Part shown: piece after piece, positions 1 through 8,590 of the stretch
Numbering within the stretch: position 1 is the stretch's first letter
Layout of the letters: every line of letters starts with the position of its first letter
NCBI GenBank assembly: GCA_003427395.1
Contig: BFEA01000018.1
Coordinates: forward strand, 1,318,392 to 1,338,870
Direction: 5' to 3'
Length of the DNA: 20,479 nt
Origin: Chara braunii
Lineage: Eukaryota; Streptophyta; Charophyceae; Charales; Characeae
Made by a program: the position numbers and the translations under genes
The notes under the pieces: generated by a model
Seen by the model: the letters and a program-made list of their open reading frames with translations, nothing else
Told to the model about the DNA's origin: nothing
The model's database searches: none

Positions 1-45
<45 letters not shown>
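1..45. repeat. CA microsatellite
   Basis: Uninterrupted (CA)n from the window edge to about 41, then AACACAGTGTGTGTATG, a short inverted tail. Confidence 0.95.
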
Positions 46-46
<1 letters not shown>

Positions 47-697
47 GTGTGTGTATGTGAGACACACTGAAGCTCTGCCGCCTTCCCTCAGTCTCCTCTC
101 TCGTCTTCAGGTTCTCCTCTGGCTGCTCTGAATCCCATGAATGAAATTTCACAGCTTCTGTTGGAAAAAAAAAGAAGAAAAACATGTCACATCTTCCCGG
201 CACGTCTCTTGTTCTTCTTCTTCCTCAGGTTACTGAGACAATGAGAAGGGAAAGAAAAGAGAGCAGAGAAGGGTGATGCCGTACTGATGCAAGCTTTTTG
301 CCATGATGACATGAATGTGTCATTTCTCATCGGCTGGACACATGTCGGTCATTTTTCTTCTTCTTCAGGTTAAATGACACGACAGGTTGACGACACGAGA
401 GATCCGCCCATCCTACCATCCATCGTCCCCTGCCAGTCCATGCATAATGCTCCCTCATCATGACTGTATTAGGCCAGAAAGATGGCTTGTATACATTGAT
501 GATTAGAGTGCATAGTGTTTGGCATAAGAGGGGCAAAGATACAATTTTTTTTGGTGGGTGAGGGTTCGCGAGGGCGCAAGTTTTTTTTTTGGGAAAAATA
601 GGGCGCAGTCACAGTTTCAGTTTGGAAAATGAGCTTCAGTCACGATTTCATGAATGTTGTGCCAAACCAAGGAAAATCGCGAATGTATACAACCTAT
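46..697. other. No gene recognised
   Basis: Mixed sequence with pyrimidine-rich TTCTTCTTCTTC blocks near 210-228 and 355-366. No splice-bounded coding match, RNA gene or element end was seen. Confidence 0.5.
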
Positions 698-800
698 AGT
701 CTTCCCCCGAATACAACGCACGGTCATTTTAGCTGAATTTGGGCTATCTTTCAGTCTAAATTCAGCTATAATGACCGTGCGTTGTATTCGGGGGAAGACT
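698..800. repeat. 103-bp hairpin, 43-bp arms with one mismatch
   Basis: The left arm (698-740) AGTCTTCCCCCGAATACAAC ... is matched by the right arm (758-800) with a single mismatch, and a 17-nt loop GGGCTATCTTTCAGTCT separates them. It looks like a fold-back MITE or a long-hairpin small-RNA precursor. The inner arm GGTCATT-TAGCTGAATTT and loop TTTCAGTC resemble the hairpin at 7450. Confidence 0.9.
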
Positions 801-994
801 GTAGCCTTAAGGACCGGTGGGGATGTGTTGTATTCAAGGGATGAGTGAAGTGGACTTCAAACTGAAATTCGTGACTGCACCCTTGTTGCCCCCGTTTGTT
901 TGTTTGTTTGTTTGTTTGTTTGTTTGTTTTTTAAATCCCTTCGTTTTCTGCTGCATCGCCACAGGGAGCATGCGAAACGAAAACCAACGAGTAC

Positions 995-1038
<44 letters not shown>

Positions 1039-1195
1039 AAAAAAGAAAAAAAAAAGACTAGTCTTGTTCGATTTCATGCACGCAGTCACAAATGGTATCT
1101 GGCGGTGTGGCCGTTCCTCGCGACCAGGAGGATTTCTGGCCGGACCGCACCGCATAGGGTTGAGTTCGCCAGTGCCAGGTTTTCCGGCTAGACCG
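801..1195. other. No gene recognised; long A-run
   Basis: Contains the TTTG repeat and an almost pure A tract of nearly 60 bases (996-1054). The lysine-rich open frame through it is an artefact of the tract. Confidence 0.5.
895..930. repeat. TTTG microsatellite
   Basis: About eight TTTG units followed by a short T-run. Confidence 0.9.
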
Positions 1196-1294
1196 GGACG
1201 AGGTCCCACTTGCGCAAATTAGGAGATTTCCGCCGTTGATCTTTGCTATCTACGGTCAGTATCTCTTAATTCGTGACAGTGGGACCGAGCCCCC
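1196..1294. mobile_element. CCCACT-family fold-back element, short-loop type
   Basis: Ends ACGAGGTCCCACTTG and, inverted at the right, CAGTGGGACCGAGCCC. The loop read on the minus strand (AGAGATACTGACCGTAGATA) matches the plus-strand loop of the copy at 2378, so this copy is reversed. The TSD is unclear; CCG on the left has only an approximate partner. Confidence 0.7.
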
Positions 1295-1935
1295 CGGATG
1301 AAGATGTCCGGGGCCAATGGTTGGCCAGTGTGGTCCTCAGTTTTGTTTTTCGGACTTGGCGCGATTTGCAGACCTGATCTCGTAGGAGTTCGGTTTCTAT
1401 TTCTTTTCGGCCCAGTGAGCTCGGGCCTGTTGTGGTTGTTGCGGATTTGGCTTGCCACTTCTCCAGACACCTTTGGCCAAGGGTACATCGTTCGCACTTT
1501 TGTCTTTTTCGTAGGCTTTGTTTTCAGGCCAGTCCTTGCGAACAAGTTTTCGACCGGTAGTGCCCGCGGCCGCGGGACCCGAAGCCTTTGGTAACCACAA
1601 ATGGCCTAAGCGGGGGACCCGAAGCTGCGGTATCGATGTTTGTTTTTATTCGGATGATTGGTGGTATGCATTATTTTCAATCCTTTTTTTTTTCTTTTTT
1701 TTTTCCCAAATCATTTTGATGACTATCATTTCCTATTGCTTTCAGTACGTGCGTCTACCGATTGCCGTCTCACAAATTGCATCTCTTCATCGTAATTCCA
1801 GGCACCACCCGACCAAAATGGCAGGCGGCGCCAAACCAAAACAAAAGAAAAACTCTCCTGCTGGCGCTTTGGCAAAGCTTGGCACGCTGTTCTGCTCTGC
1901 ATCGGCAAGAAGAGGGCTCAGAGGATACTGGCAGT
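1295..1935. other. No gene recognised; GC-rich stretch with open frames on both strands
   Basis: Open frames of about 98 codons on opposite strands over 1246-1594 have no recognisable protein. CCCCCGGATGAAGATGTCCGGGG (1291-1313) is a small hairpin. From about 1802 to 1935 the sequence resembles the TTAA-family interior (GGCGGCGCCAAACCAAAAC). Confidence 0.45.
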
Positions 1936-1939
1936 TTAA

Positions 1940-2126
1940 ACACCACCAGTACACGCCCCCAGCCTTGCAGAATCCGAAACTTGTCGCCACAAGAAAATGA
2001 GCAAGGCCGAAACGTTAAACGCTGGGCCCGCCGTGGATAAATTCAATTGGCGTTCGCGTTTTCGTTTCGCGCCTCCAGAATTTGACGTGTCAGAGACCCG
2101 CGGCCCAGGTGCCCATGTACTGGTGC
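1940..2126. mobile_element. TTAA-family element with ACCACCAGTAC ends, about 187 bp
   Basis: Left TTAA (1936-1939) then ACACCACCAGTACACG; right end ATGTACTGGTG followed by CTTCAA. Just left of it, GATACTGGCAGTTTAA (1924-1939) looks like the right end of another member, so two copies may abut. A CCAGCCTTGCAGAA segment recurs at about 12250. Confidence 0.55.
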
Positions 2127-2174
2127 TTCAAGTATCTGCTCCCTTTTTTTTTTCCCTCTCTCTCTCTCTCTCTC

Positions 2175-2270
2175 TAATTCAGAATTATTTCACGTCATTC
2201 ATCAAGAAGTGAACTTGTATCTGTACTTCATCAAGACTTCATGGGTGTACCAACTCAGGTACGTAGGCCC
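2175..2270 (-). mobile_element. Second tRNA-derived SINE family, copy 2 (damaged)
   Basis: Shares both ends with the copy at 4000-4132: AATTCAGAATTAT on one side and TCTGTACTTCATCAAGA ... GGTGTACCAACTCAGGTAC on the other (minus strand A-box side). The B-box segment is missing or replaced. A CT microsatellite adjoins its tail end (2156-2175). Confidence 0.6.
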
Positions 2271-2377
2271 GTTGCTTCTGCTGCGTTCGCATCCCCGTGA
2301 CAAAGTCTAATAAGATGCACCAAAAATTTGGCAGAAAACGAAAACAAAATAAAACAAAACAGAAAATCAAGAATCAG

Positions 2378-2474
2378 GGGCTAGGTCCCACTTGCAGGAA
2401 TTAAGAGATCCTGACCGTCCATAGAGGAGATCAACAGCCGAAGTCTCTTAATCCATGCAAGTGGGACCTTGCCC
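2378..2474. mobile_element. CCCACT-family fold-back element, short-loop type, TSD CAG
   Basis: A 97-bp element flanked by CAG (2375-2377 and 2475-2477). Arms run GGGCTAGGTCCCACTTGCA and inverted TGCAAGTGGGACCTTGCCC, and ATTAAGAGA pairs with TCTCTTAAT. The loop contains CCTGACCGTCCATAGAGGAG. Confidence 0.85.
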
Positions 2475-2867
2475 CAGGGCCTTCAAACCCACCCACCGCC
2501 CACCGACGCACCCCAGAAAAAAAAAAAGAAAAAAAAAAAAGGAGCAGGGCCTTCAACCCAAAAAAAAAGAAAAGAGAAAAAAAAAAAAAAGGATCAGGGC
2601 CTCGCTCCACCATTCTGGATTTCGTGTTTTTTTAGAGTGGTGCGTGTGTAGTGAAGAAAGAAACGTTGCCAGCAATAAGACAAAAAATGAGAACACGCCA
2701 GCAAATAAGACAAAAATGCACGACAGCTGCAAAGAAAATTGTCACAAATTTATTTAAAAAAAAAAAAAAACTCGTCACAAGTGGAAGACTAAACATAGGT
2801 TGCACCTGGACGGCTCCTCTCGCATTTCACGTTTTTTTTTTTTTTTTTTTCAACATATCATTTCAGG

Positions 2868-3370
2868 TTTTGGAACATAAAGCAGGCTGTGTGTCTTGCA
2901 CTGGAGAATTTGGTAGGCGGAGTTCGAATGTCCAATGCAAGGACTGGGAGGGGACCGCTCGGCCGCGACCGGTCCAATCACTACGCACTCACTGTCCACT
3001 GCAGACACCTTGCTCGCCACGGAATGACGTCTCTAGAAACATAAGGCACGCTGTGTGTCTTGGACTAGTTAATTAGGTCCAATGCCTGATGCAAGGACCG
3101 GGAGGGGACTGCTCGCCCGCAACCCGTCCAATCAATACACACTCGCTGACGACGGCGGACATCTTGCTCGCCACGGAATGATGTCTCTAGAAACATAAGG
3201 CACGTGACATCTCTAGAAACATAAGGCACGCTGTGTGTCTTGAACTAGAGAACTAGGGCCAATGCCTGATGCAAGGACCGGAAGGGGACAGCTCAGCCGC
3301 AAGAGGTCCAATGCACACTCGCTGACGACGGCGGACATCTTGCCCTGCCAGGAAATGATGTCAGGATCCC
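2868..3370 (+). repeat. Minisatellite, about three units of 160-180 bp
   Basis: Repeated landmarks: AACATAAGGCACGCTGTGTG, CCAATGCCTGATGCAAGGAC, CGGGAGGGGAC, ACACTCGCTGACGACGGCGG and ATCTTGCTCGCCACGGAATG. Units start near 2870, 3034 and 3214. A 26-bp local duplication of TCTCTAGAAACATAAGGCAC precedes the third. No coding sense was found. Confidence 0.85.
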
Positions 3371-3746
3371 CCCTGGGTCCCCGATCGTGCCACCGGAGAT
3401 CCGGTGAAGAATTTCAAAATACTCAAAAAAAAAAAAAAAAACATTGTTAAACGAGTTTGAAAAAACTGTGCCCAGCTGTGCTCATCAGAACGAGAACACT
3501 TTGTCATCCTTCCGACGCGGACGATCGGGTATAGAACCTGCAAGAGTGCACAAGACAAAAAGATTGAACAAATTAATGTCAGATCCAGTCAGGCAGGGGA
3601 GAAAAACAAACAAACAAAAAAGAAGAAGAAGAAGAAATTGACATCAGAGCGAATCGACTTGTCAGCAACCAACCCGTTGTACACGTGGAACTCGATCCGA
3701 GGAATATCAACTTGCATCAGATGTCAGAGTCCGATCGCATTGGGGA

Positions 3747-3764
3747 AAAAAAAAAAAAAAAAAA

Positions 3765-3795
<31 letters not shown>
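3747..3795. repeat. A-run followed by GAAA microsatellite
   Basis: About twenty A, then about seven GAAA units; typical of a variable retroelement tail, though no body was recognised upstream. Confidence 0.85.
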
Positions 3796-3797
<2 letters not shown>

Positions 3798-3863
3798 GAT
3801 CTCAGATCTCATTGGGAAAAACTGTGTTCCAATGAATTGGGGTGCTGGGACCGTTCCTTGTGT

Positions 3864-3867
<4 letters not shown>

Positions 3868-3919
<52 letters not shown>

Positions 3920-3922
3920 GTG
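3868..3922. repeat. GT microsatellite
   Basis: (GT)n with one CGTGTG interruption near its end. Confidence 0.95.
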
Positions 3923-3999
3923 GTTTCTTTTCTCCAAAAAGGACCGATGGCCTTGAGATATCATATCATATCATACCATCATGAAACGGACCCGCCTTA

Positions 4000-4132
4000 G
4001 GTAATTCAGAATTATAGTAGGAGTATCTTACTCGTCTGCTTCCAGTGGAGTTCGAACTCAGGACCTGGTCTGTATTTCATCAACAGTTCAGTCCAGGGGG
4101 GGTGTACCAACTGAGCTAGGCGGCCTAGGCCA
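4000..4132 (-). mobile_element. Second tRNA-derived SINE family, copy 1
   Basis: Minus strand: A box CCTAGCTCAGTTGGTACACC at the head, then B box GAGTTCGAACTCC, then a short body ending ATAATTCTGAATTACC. About 46 bases lie between the boxes, within the range for tRNA-like promoters. The body differs from the 8081 family. Confidence 0.75.
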
Positions 4133-4165
4133 GCTAATGCTAGCCCTGTTTTCCCCCAAGCATGG

Positions 4166-4197
<32 letters not shown>

Positions 4198-4965
4198 GTC
4201 AAGAGTCAGATGACTCAGTTCTCATCGCAACTGGATATGGTCTGATATTCGAATAAAGCCGAAGGTTTCGAAAAAATACAAAACATAGATAAAGACGAAG
4301 ACAACAAAATCAGACGTGGGAACTTTTTCTTGACCCCACCTTGCACATCATTGCAGTCAGATACATCCAGAGTCGGCAGTAATTACACTCGGATACATCC
4401 AGAAAAGTACTACTGTAGTACTGTGAGGACACTCTCATGTGAGTCCTGATCTCTTCGAAGTTCTTGTACGGACAGTCCTTTCTTTGACTCCTTTCATTTA
4501 TTTATTTATTTTTTATTATTATTATTATTATTTTTTTTTTTTGGTACGGACAGTCTCGACTCCAAAAAATCTTAAACTATATAGAAAAAAAAAAAAAAAA
4601 AATCTTAAACTCGGTAACTTCAATAATTGCACACATGCCTCTGCATATTCAATGATTTTATGCTTTTTTTCTTTTTTTTTCCCTCCCAATGCTGCCGTGT
4701 TCACGCAGATATCTTTGCTCAACCTAGAATGTGCGAGGAAGGCTCCACATGGACTGACAACGCAGGTCATGCACCTAGCCATCTGCACGTCCAGGTGCGT
4801 TCTGACAGCCACATGAGCACAAAGAAGGCATGATGTCAAGACCCCCCCCTCCTCAGCCCCCCCTCTACATCCAAAGATGGGTGCTCCCCTTGCTATGGTA
4901 TTGTGCTGCGCGCTTGCGACATTGAGATATGGCGCGCTGCTCGAACTGGGCGCGTTTTTTGGCGA
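4133..4965. other. No gene recognised
   Basis: Contains a 29-A run (4167-4194), a duplicated ATACATCCAGA (4361, 4393), a duplicated GTACGGACAGTC (4467, 4543) flanking a T-rich tract with ATTT/ATT repeats, and a C-rich block near 4842-4865. Confidence 0.5.
4566..4613. mobile_element. Minimal poly(A) insertion flanked by a 12-bp direct repeat
   Basis: AAATCTTAAACT occurs immediately before ATATAG plus about 18 A, and again right after it. That is the form of a severely 5'-truncated, target-primed retrotransposition event with only the tail kept. Slippage could give the same picture. Confidence 0.45.
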
Positions 4966-5084
4966 AAGGTGCAGAGAATCACGATTTATCTGTTTTTTTT
5001 TTGTTTTTTTTTTTCTGCATCGCTGCATAAAACACGTCCTGATTCAGACCCTCAATCCTCTTTACTGGTGGGACCTGGCCCCCA
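4966..5084. mobile_element. CCCACT-family fold-back element, truncated (loop and right arm)
   Basis: The loop GGTGCAGAGAATCACGATTT and right arm ACACGTCCTGATTCAGACC ... CTCTTTACTGGTGGGACCTG match the copy at 11082-11247. A T-rich insertion interrupts the loop, and no left arm is present upstream. Confidence 0.7.
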
Positions 5085-5234
5085 CTGTCAGATTACACAA
5101 CCAATTAAAGCAAAATGTACAAAAGAAGAAACGAATGGCCAGAGGGACCACATCATTCCTCTCTTATTACATGAGGAGGGAAAAAAAAAAAAAAAAAAAA
5201 GATCACCCAAAGGGGCCAAAGCGTTCCCGCTTAA

Positions 5235-5634
5235 ACCACCAGTACGTTTCCCCACTATGAAAAAAACATGCGGCTTGCGTGGCCTCTGGAACAAAATGGC
5301 TGGCCGCGCGAGCCAAAAGGAGGCCCGCGCTGGCTCGTTTTTTTGGGGGCACGCAGGGCGTCTCTGGCCCCAGAGAAAAAAACATGCGGCTTGCAGGGCC
5401 TCTGGAACAAAACGGCTGGCAGCGCCAGCCAAAAGGAGGCCCGTGATGGCTCGTTTTTTGGGGGGCGCGCAGGGCGTCTCTGGCCCCGCTATGAAAAAAA
5501 CATGCGTCTTGCAGGGCCTCTGGAACAACATGGCTGGCAGCGCCAGCCAAAAGCAGGCCCGCGCTAGCTCGGTTTTTGGGGGGGGCGCAGGGCATCTCTG
5601 GCCCCGGAGAAAAGTACCTCGGAGTACTGGTGGG
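5235..5634. mobile_element. TTAA-flanked element with ACCACCAGTAC ends, 400 bp
   Basis: Terminal inverted repeats ACCACCAGTACG and GGAGTACTGGTGGG sit between TTAA at 5231-5234 and 5635-5638, a piggyBac- or Kolobok-like target. The interior is a three-unit tandem repeat (117 bp) rich in GCGCCAGCCAAAAGGAGGCC and CAGGGCGTCTCTGGCCCC. No transposase is present. Confidence 0.75.
5258..5612 (+). repeat. Tandem repeat, three units of about 117 bp
   Basis: Units begin with AAAAAACATGCGGCTTGC at about 5260, 5376 and 5494 and end with CAGGGCGTCTCTGGCCCC. Each unit contains an inverted CGAGCCA / TGGCTCG pair. The long open frames on both strands here are by-products of the repeat. It forms the core of the TTAA element. 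Confidence 0.9.
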
Positions 5635-5743
5635 TTAAGCCGAATCCTTTTTCGGCTATGGCTATCGATCTTTTTCTTTTCTTTTCCCATTCCAGTTTTA
5701 ACCGTTGGTCTTCACGATTCAGTGGCCAGAAATGAAGAATCCC

Positions 5744-5826
5744 GTCCTTCAGGACATCCAGCAAAATTGGAATGATACTCAGAGAAGATCAACATGCCCC
5801 CTGATCAACGATGACACCACATGACC
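5744..5826 (+). pseudogene. U6 snRNA-derived fragment with intact 5' hairpin, A-tailed
   Basis: Starts with the 5' hairpin GTCCTTCAGGACATCC, like the plant-type U6 5' end, then CAAAATTGGAATGATACTCAG and AGAAGATCAACATGCCCCCTG. It breaks off after GATGACACCACATGACC and runs into an A-rich tract with GAAAAAAAGATGA at its end. Substitutions in the ACAGAGA and AGC motifs rule out a working gene. Confidence 0.85.
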
Positions 5827-5977
5827 AAAAAAAAAAAAAAAAAAAAAAAAGAAAAAAAGATGAGAAAGAGGAAGAATGACAGCGCTTGAGATCAGGTTGC
5901 GAACGGTAGAGCTATGGGCAAAAATTCACTTCTTGGAAAGAAGATGAGAAAAAAAAAAAAAAAAAAAAAGAAAAAAA

Positions 5978-6013
5978 GATGACACCGCATAGCTCGAGAA
6001 ATGGTCCCAAATT
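5978..6013 (+). pseudogene. U6 snRNA 3'-end fragment
   Basis: GATGACACCGCATAGCTCGAG followed by AAATGGTCCCAAATT matches the last third of U6. It follows the same A(n)GAAAAAAA string that ends the fragment before it, so an 86-bp or so insertion or recombination (about 5862-5947) seems to separate two parts of one U6 copy. Confidence 0.75.
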
Positions 6014-6038
6014 AAAAAAAAAAGAAAAAAAGAAAAAG

Positions 6039-6092
6039 GTCATCCGTGAAGATTGGAACGATACCGAGACTGAAAATTAGCATGCCCTCAGC
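6039..6092 (+). pseudogene. U6 snRNA 5'-middle fragment
   Basis: CATCCGTGAAGATTGGAACG, ATACCGAGACTGAAAATTAG and CATGCCCTCAG correspond to the middle of U6 with several changes. It comes directly after the A-rich tail of the preceding fragment, giving three U6 pieces within 350 bp. Confidence 0.7.
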
Positions 6093-6299
6093 ACTCTACC
6101 GTGTTCACACAAATGGAATGCCCATCGGTTGTTGGTTTGTCCATGCAACGCAAAAAAGGGCAAGTATCGCAAAAAAGAGTAAGTCTCTCAAAAAAGGGTA
6201 CGACTCTCGATACATACAAAAAAAGGCCAAGGCTGGGGTGACGCCGTGACGGTGGTCAGATCGCGACCAGCTGAGATCCAAGGCTGAGAAGCCCCCGAC
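6093..6299. other. No gene recognised
   Basis: Has AAAAAAGGGYAAGTMTC-like direct repeats (6151, 6171, 6191). Follows the U6 fragments. Confidence 0.4.
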
Positions 6300-6690
6300 G
6301 GAGAATCAGTGGCAAAACGCAGAGCGGAAGATGATATGCTGACGATTGCTGAAGAACGTTTAACTCCGTTGTGGAAAAAGCTTTTTCCACAAAATATGAT
6401 TCCACTTTGTTGTGGAGGGAAACAGCTCCAAAATATGATTTTTTCAACTTCGTTTGGAGGCAGGTAATACTTGCAAGCCTCAGATTGTTTTGCCAATGAT
6501 TGCAATTTGCAATGATTGGTTCTTCGTTGTGGAAACAGATCAAGCTTTTTTTTAATATTATTAAATTTTTTAATTTAAATCTGTTTCCACAACAAAGTTA
6601 ACTGCTCTTTTTCAGCAATCATCTCGACTCCAGATGTACTTGGCAAAACACAGAGCAGAAGCAGATATGCTGAAGAATCAGTGGCAGCGC
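6300..6690. repeat. Fold-back region with several nested inverted repeats
   Basis: GATTGCTGAAGAACGTTTAA ... CGTTGTGGA near 6341-6376 is answered, inverted, by TCCACAACAAAGTTAACTGC ... TTCAGCAATCATC at 6584-6622. Within it, 6369-6392 is a perfect 24-bp palindrome (TTGTGGAAAAAG plus complement), and CGTTGTGGAAACAGAT / ATCTGTTTCCACAACAAAG (6523-6598) is another arm pair. GGCAAAACGCAGAGCGGAAG and GGCAAAACACAGAGCAGAAG recur directly (6310, 6643). No TSD was identified. Confidence 0.75.
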
Positions 6691-6699
6691 TGACGCTCG

Positions 6700-7136
6700 C
6701 AAGTATATTATTATGACCTGGCGCTAAATGTACTTAGCTGCCGCTGCGGCTCTCTTTTTTTTTTTTTTTTTTTTCGTTGTTGTTGTGACAGATGGCTCCG
6801 ATCTAGTCTAGCTTGGAAGGGAATGAAGATCTTCAGATCTGATGAGTGTCTCTCGCTTCGAAAGGCACAAAGATCTCTACGGATTGCTCGCGTTGCAGAT
6901 GGGCGTGGGAACGCAAGAGACACCTGTGGGCTTTCGTGTCCGCAGTCAAGAAGAGGAATTGGGATGCGCGGGGCCAGTCACTGTGTACACAGTGATCATC
7001 TGGAGCATAGGGGGGGAGAGAAGAGGGGTCCGACATTGTTGAAGGTGTCTGGATATAACCCCTTTCTTTTTTTTTTTAATTCTATTTGGGGGACGTTTAT
7101 TTTATTACAAAGGGATATGCTGGACCCGGTTTCCAG
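6700..7136. other. No gene recognised
   Basis: T-run at 6757-6774. Open frames of 60-118 codons on both strands have no recognisable product. Confidence 0.45.
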
Positions 7137-7305
7137 GGCCGAGGTCCCACTAGCAAAAAGGATAGGATCGAGCTCCTGAATCTGGATGCCTTTTAAGCAC
7201 AGATGCAGAAAAGCAGTTCAATCTCGATTTCCTGCACATATATCCATAAACACGTCCAGATGCAGGGCATTCGATCCGATCCTCTTTGCTAGTGGGACCA
7301 CGCCC
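7137..7305. mobile_element. CCCACT-family fold-back element, long-loop type, TSD CAG
   Basis: A 169-bp element flanked by CAG (7134-7136, 7306-7308). Left arm GAGGTCCCACTAGCAAAAAG-GAT and right arm ATCCTCTTTGCTAGTGGGACC pair closely. The middle holds CTGAATCTGGATGCC and CACGTCCAGATGCAGG, shared with three other copies. Confidence 0.88.
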
Positions 7306-7449
7306 CAGGAGCCTAAGCTGGCTGGGTAAAGGCCCCATCATTTCTCGGGATATTGTGGGGTTTGCCCCCGCCCCCTGTTCCTTTGTTATATTGGAATAGA
7401 AGTGTCTACTGTTCTCAGGAAAAAAAAAAAAAAAAAAAAAGAATGCCCA

Positions 7450-7502
7450 GTCATTATAGCTGTATCTGTGGCAAACTTCAGTCCAGATACGGCAATAATG
7501 AC
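7450..7502. repeat. 53-bp hairpin related to the 698 hairpin
   Basis: The left arm GTCATTATAGCTGTATCTG and right arm CAGATACGGCAATAATGAC pair with two mismatches around the loop TGGCAAACTTCAGTC. It is the first unit of the local duplication. Confidence 0.75.
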
Positions 7503-7639
7503 GATGGAGTTGCGTGGAGACGCAGGTGGCCTGTCAGAAAAGACATGCCTGAAACAAGCCAGTCTGACAAATACATGTGGCAGGCTTGCCATTTTTCACA
7601 GCAATCACGCCACCCCCTCCCCCCCCGACCCCCCCCGCG

Positions 7640-7692
7640 GCTGTATTTGTGGCAAACTTCAGTCCAGATAAGGTACGGTAATAATGATCATG
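7640..7692. repeat. Second, broken copy of the 7450 hairpin unit
   Basis: GCTGTATTTGTGGCAAACTT then CAGTCCAGATAAGGTACGGT and AATAATGAT repeat the first unit. The left arm is cut by a C-rich tract and a GGTAC insertion breaks the right arm. The following TGGAGTTG ... CTGTCAGAAAAGACA and AGCCAGTCTGACAAATA also recur (7508-7592 and 7743-7813), so the whole block was duplicated, with a C-run and an A-run inserted between copies. Confidence 0.75.
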
Positions 7693-7813
7693 TGCCCCCC
7701 CCCGACAAACAAAAAAAAAAAAGAAAAAAGAAAAAAAGATCATGGAGTTGTATGAAGAGGCAGGTGGGCTGTCAGAAAAGACAAGCCTGCAGCAAGCCAG
7801 TCTGACAAATATA

Positions 7814-8080
7814 TAGGGCGGGCTTGGCTTCCCCTGGCCCAAGGAAGGAGGGTTGAAGCGTAAAAAAAACAACGACAAGACAGACCTCCAGGCCCTGCAA
7901 ATGAAAATGATGGACCTTAGGTTCTTTTGTTTTTTTCCTTTTTATCCCTTTTTCCCTTTTTTCTTTCTTTCGAAGGATGATGGATATTTGGACTCTTGCC
8001 CTCAGGGACCCTTTTAATTAAAAATAAAAAATAAAAAATAAAAAAGCTTTGCACTCTTTTTATTAAGTTTTAACTCTCAT
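7814..8080. other. No gene recognised; A/T-rich
   Basis: Contains alternating T-rich stretches and AAAAATAAAAAAT repeats (8019-8046) just before the SINE at 8081. Confidence 0.45.
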
Positions 8081-8424
8081 CCAGCGGCCTAGCTCAGTTG
8101 GTTAGGCACGCAAGTGGCATTCAGGAGGTTGTGGGTTCGAGCCCCACAAGCGCCTGCGGCGCACTTAGTGCCAACCAACAGTGATAGTCTGCTTGATGCC
8201 TCTGATTGGTAATAGCAGGGTCCTTGGCCAACACGGGTGCGAGTGTGTGTGAGTGTGAGTGGGTTGTGTGTGGTGTGTGGGAGAGTGTTGGCCTTAGACA
8301 CTGCTGTTATTCGGTTGGGGGTGGGGAACGATGAAAACGGAGGCGCAGCTACTGGCAAAATGCTCGGTTTCCGGCAATGGAAAGAGAGATCGTCGTCTTT
8401 AAAAAAAAAAAAAAAAAAAAAAAA
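8081..8424 (+). mobile_element. tRNA-derived SINE, copy 1
   Basis: The head has a Pol III A box TAGCTCAGTTGG (8090-8101) and a B box GGTTCGAGCCC (8134-8144) with a good T-arm GTGGG...CCCAC. A roughly 220-bp unrelated body (ACTTAGTGCCAACCAACAG ... GCAGCTACTGGCAAAATGC) follows, then a 24-A tail at 8401-8424. The body matches the second copy at 12728 along its length, which defines a family. After the A-run, TCGGTCTTTGCGTTGG corresponds to CTCGGTCCTTGCGTTAGC of copy 2, so the A-run here may be an insertion inside the SINE and the element may extend to about 8450. Confidence 0.88.
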
Positions 8425-8590
8425 TATCGGTCTTTGCGTTGGAGGAGTTCAACTTTTATCACTGTTCTATTCTCCTCATGTGTGCTTGGAAGATGAGTGA
8501 CGTAGACCCATTTCAACATTGCGGGGAGAAAAAGAAGACTTTCAAAAAAAAAAAAAAAAAAAAAAAAAAAAGGAAAAAGGATGGCTCCTG

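Larger units (their letters stand above)
3371..3999. other. No gene recognised; simple repeats
   Basis: Holds A-runs, AAGAAGAAG, the GAAA and GT microsatellites and ATATCATATCATATCATACC near 3957. CAGATC...GATCTCATTGGG / GATCGCATTGGGG repeats occur near 3732 and 3803. Confidence 0.5.

Noticed and set aside
931-1209. Lysine- and phenylalanine-rich open frames
   Set aside because: They translate homopolymer tracts; no evidence of a gene.
1246-1594. Opposed open frames of 98-99 codons
   Set aside because: No family match, no splice or start context, and neighbouring DNA is repeat-derived.
2868-3370. CRISPR-like array
   Set aside because: Units are about 160-180 bp, contiguous and without short spacers; the window is eukaryotic.
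4903-5775. Open frame of 290 codons on the plus strand
   Set aside because: It is produced by the 117-bp tandem repeat and A-runs; overlapping long frames exist on the minus strand and no protein domain is visible.
6839-6875. CTGATGA ... CGAAAGGCAC resembling a hammerhead core
   Set aside because: The segment between CTGATGA and GAAA cannot form a stem II, and no stem III with a GUC-type site follows.
8084-8156. Functional tRNA gene
   Set aside because: A and B boxes are good, but the acceptor ends do not pair, the anticodon arm is not clear, and the sequence continues into a body shared with 12728: a SINE head.
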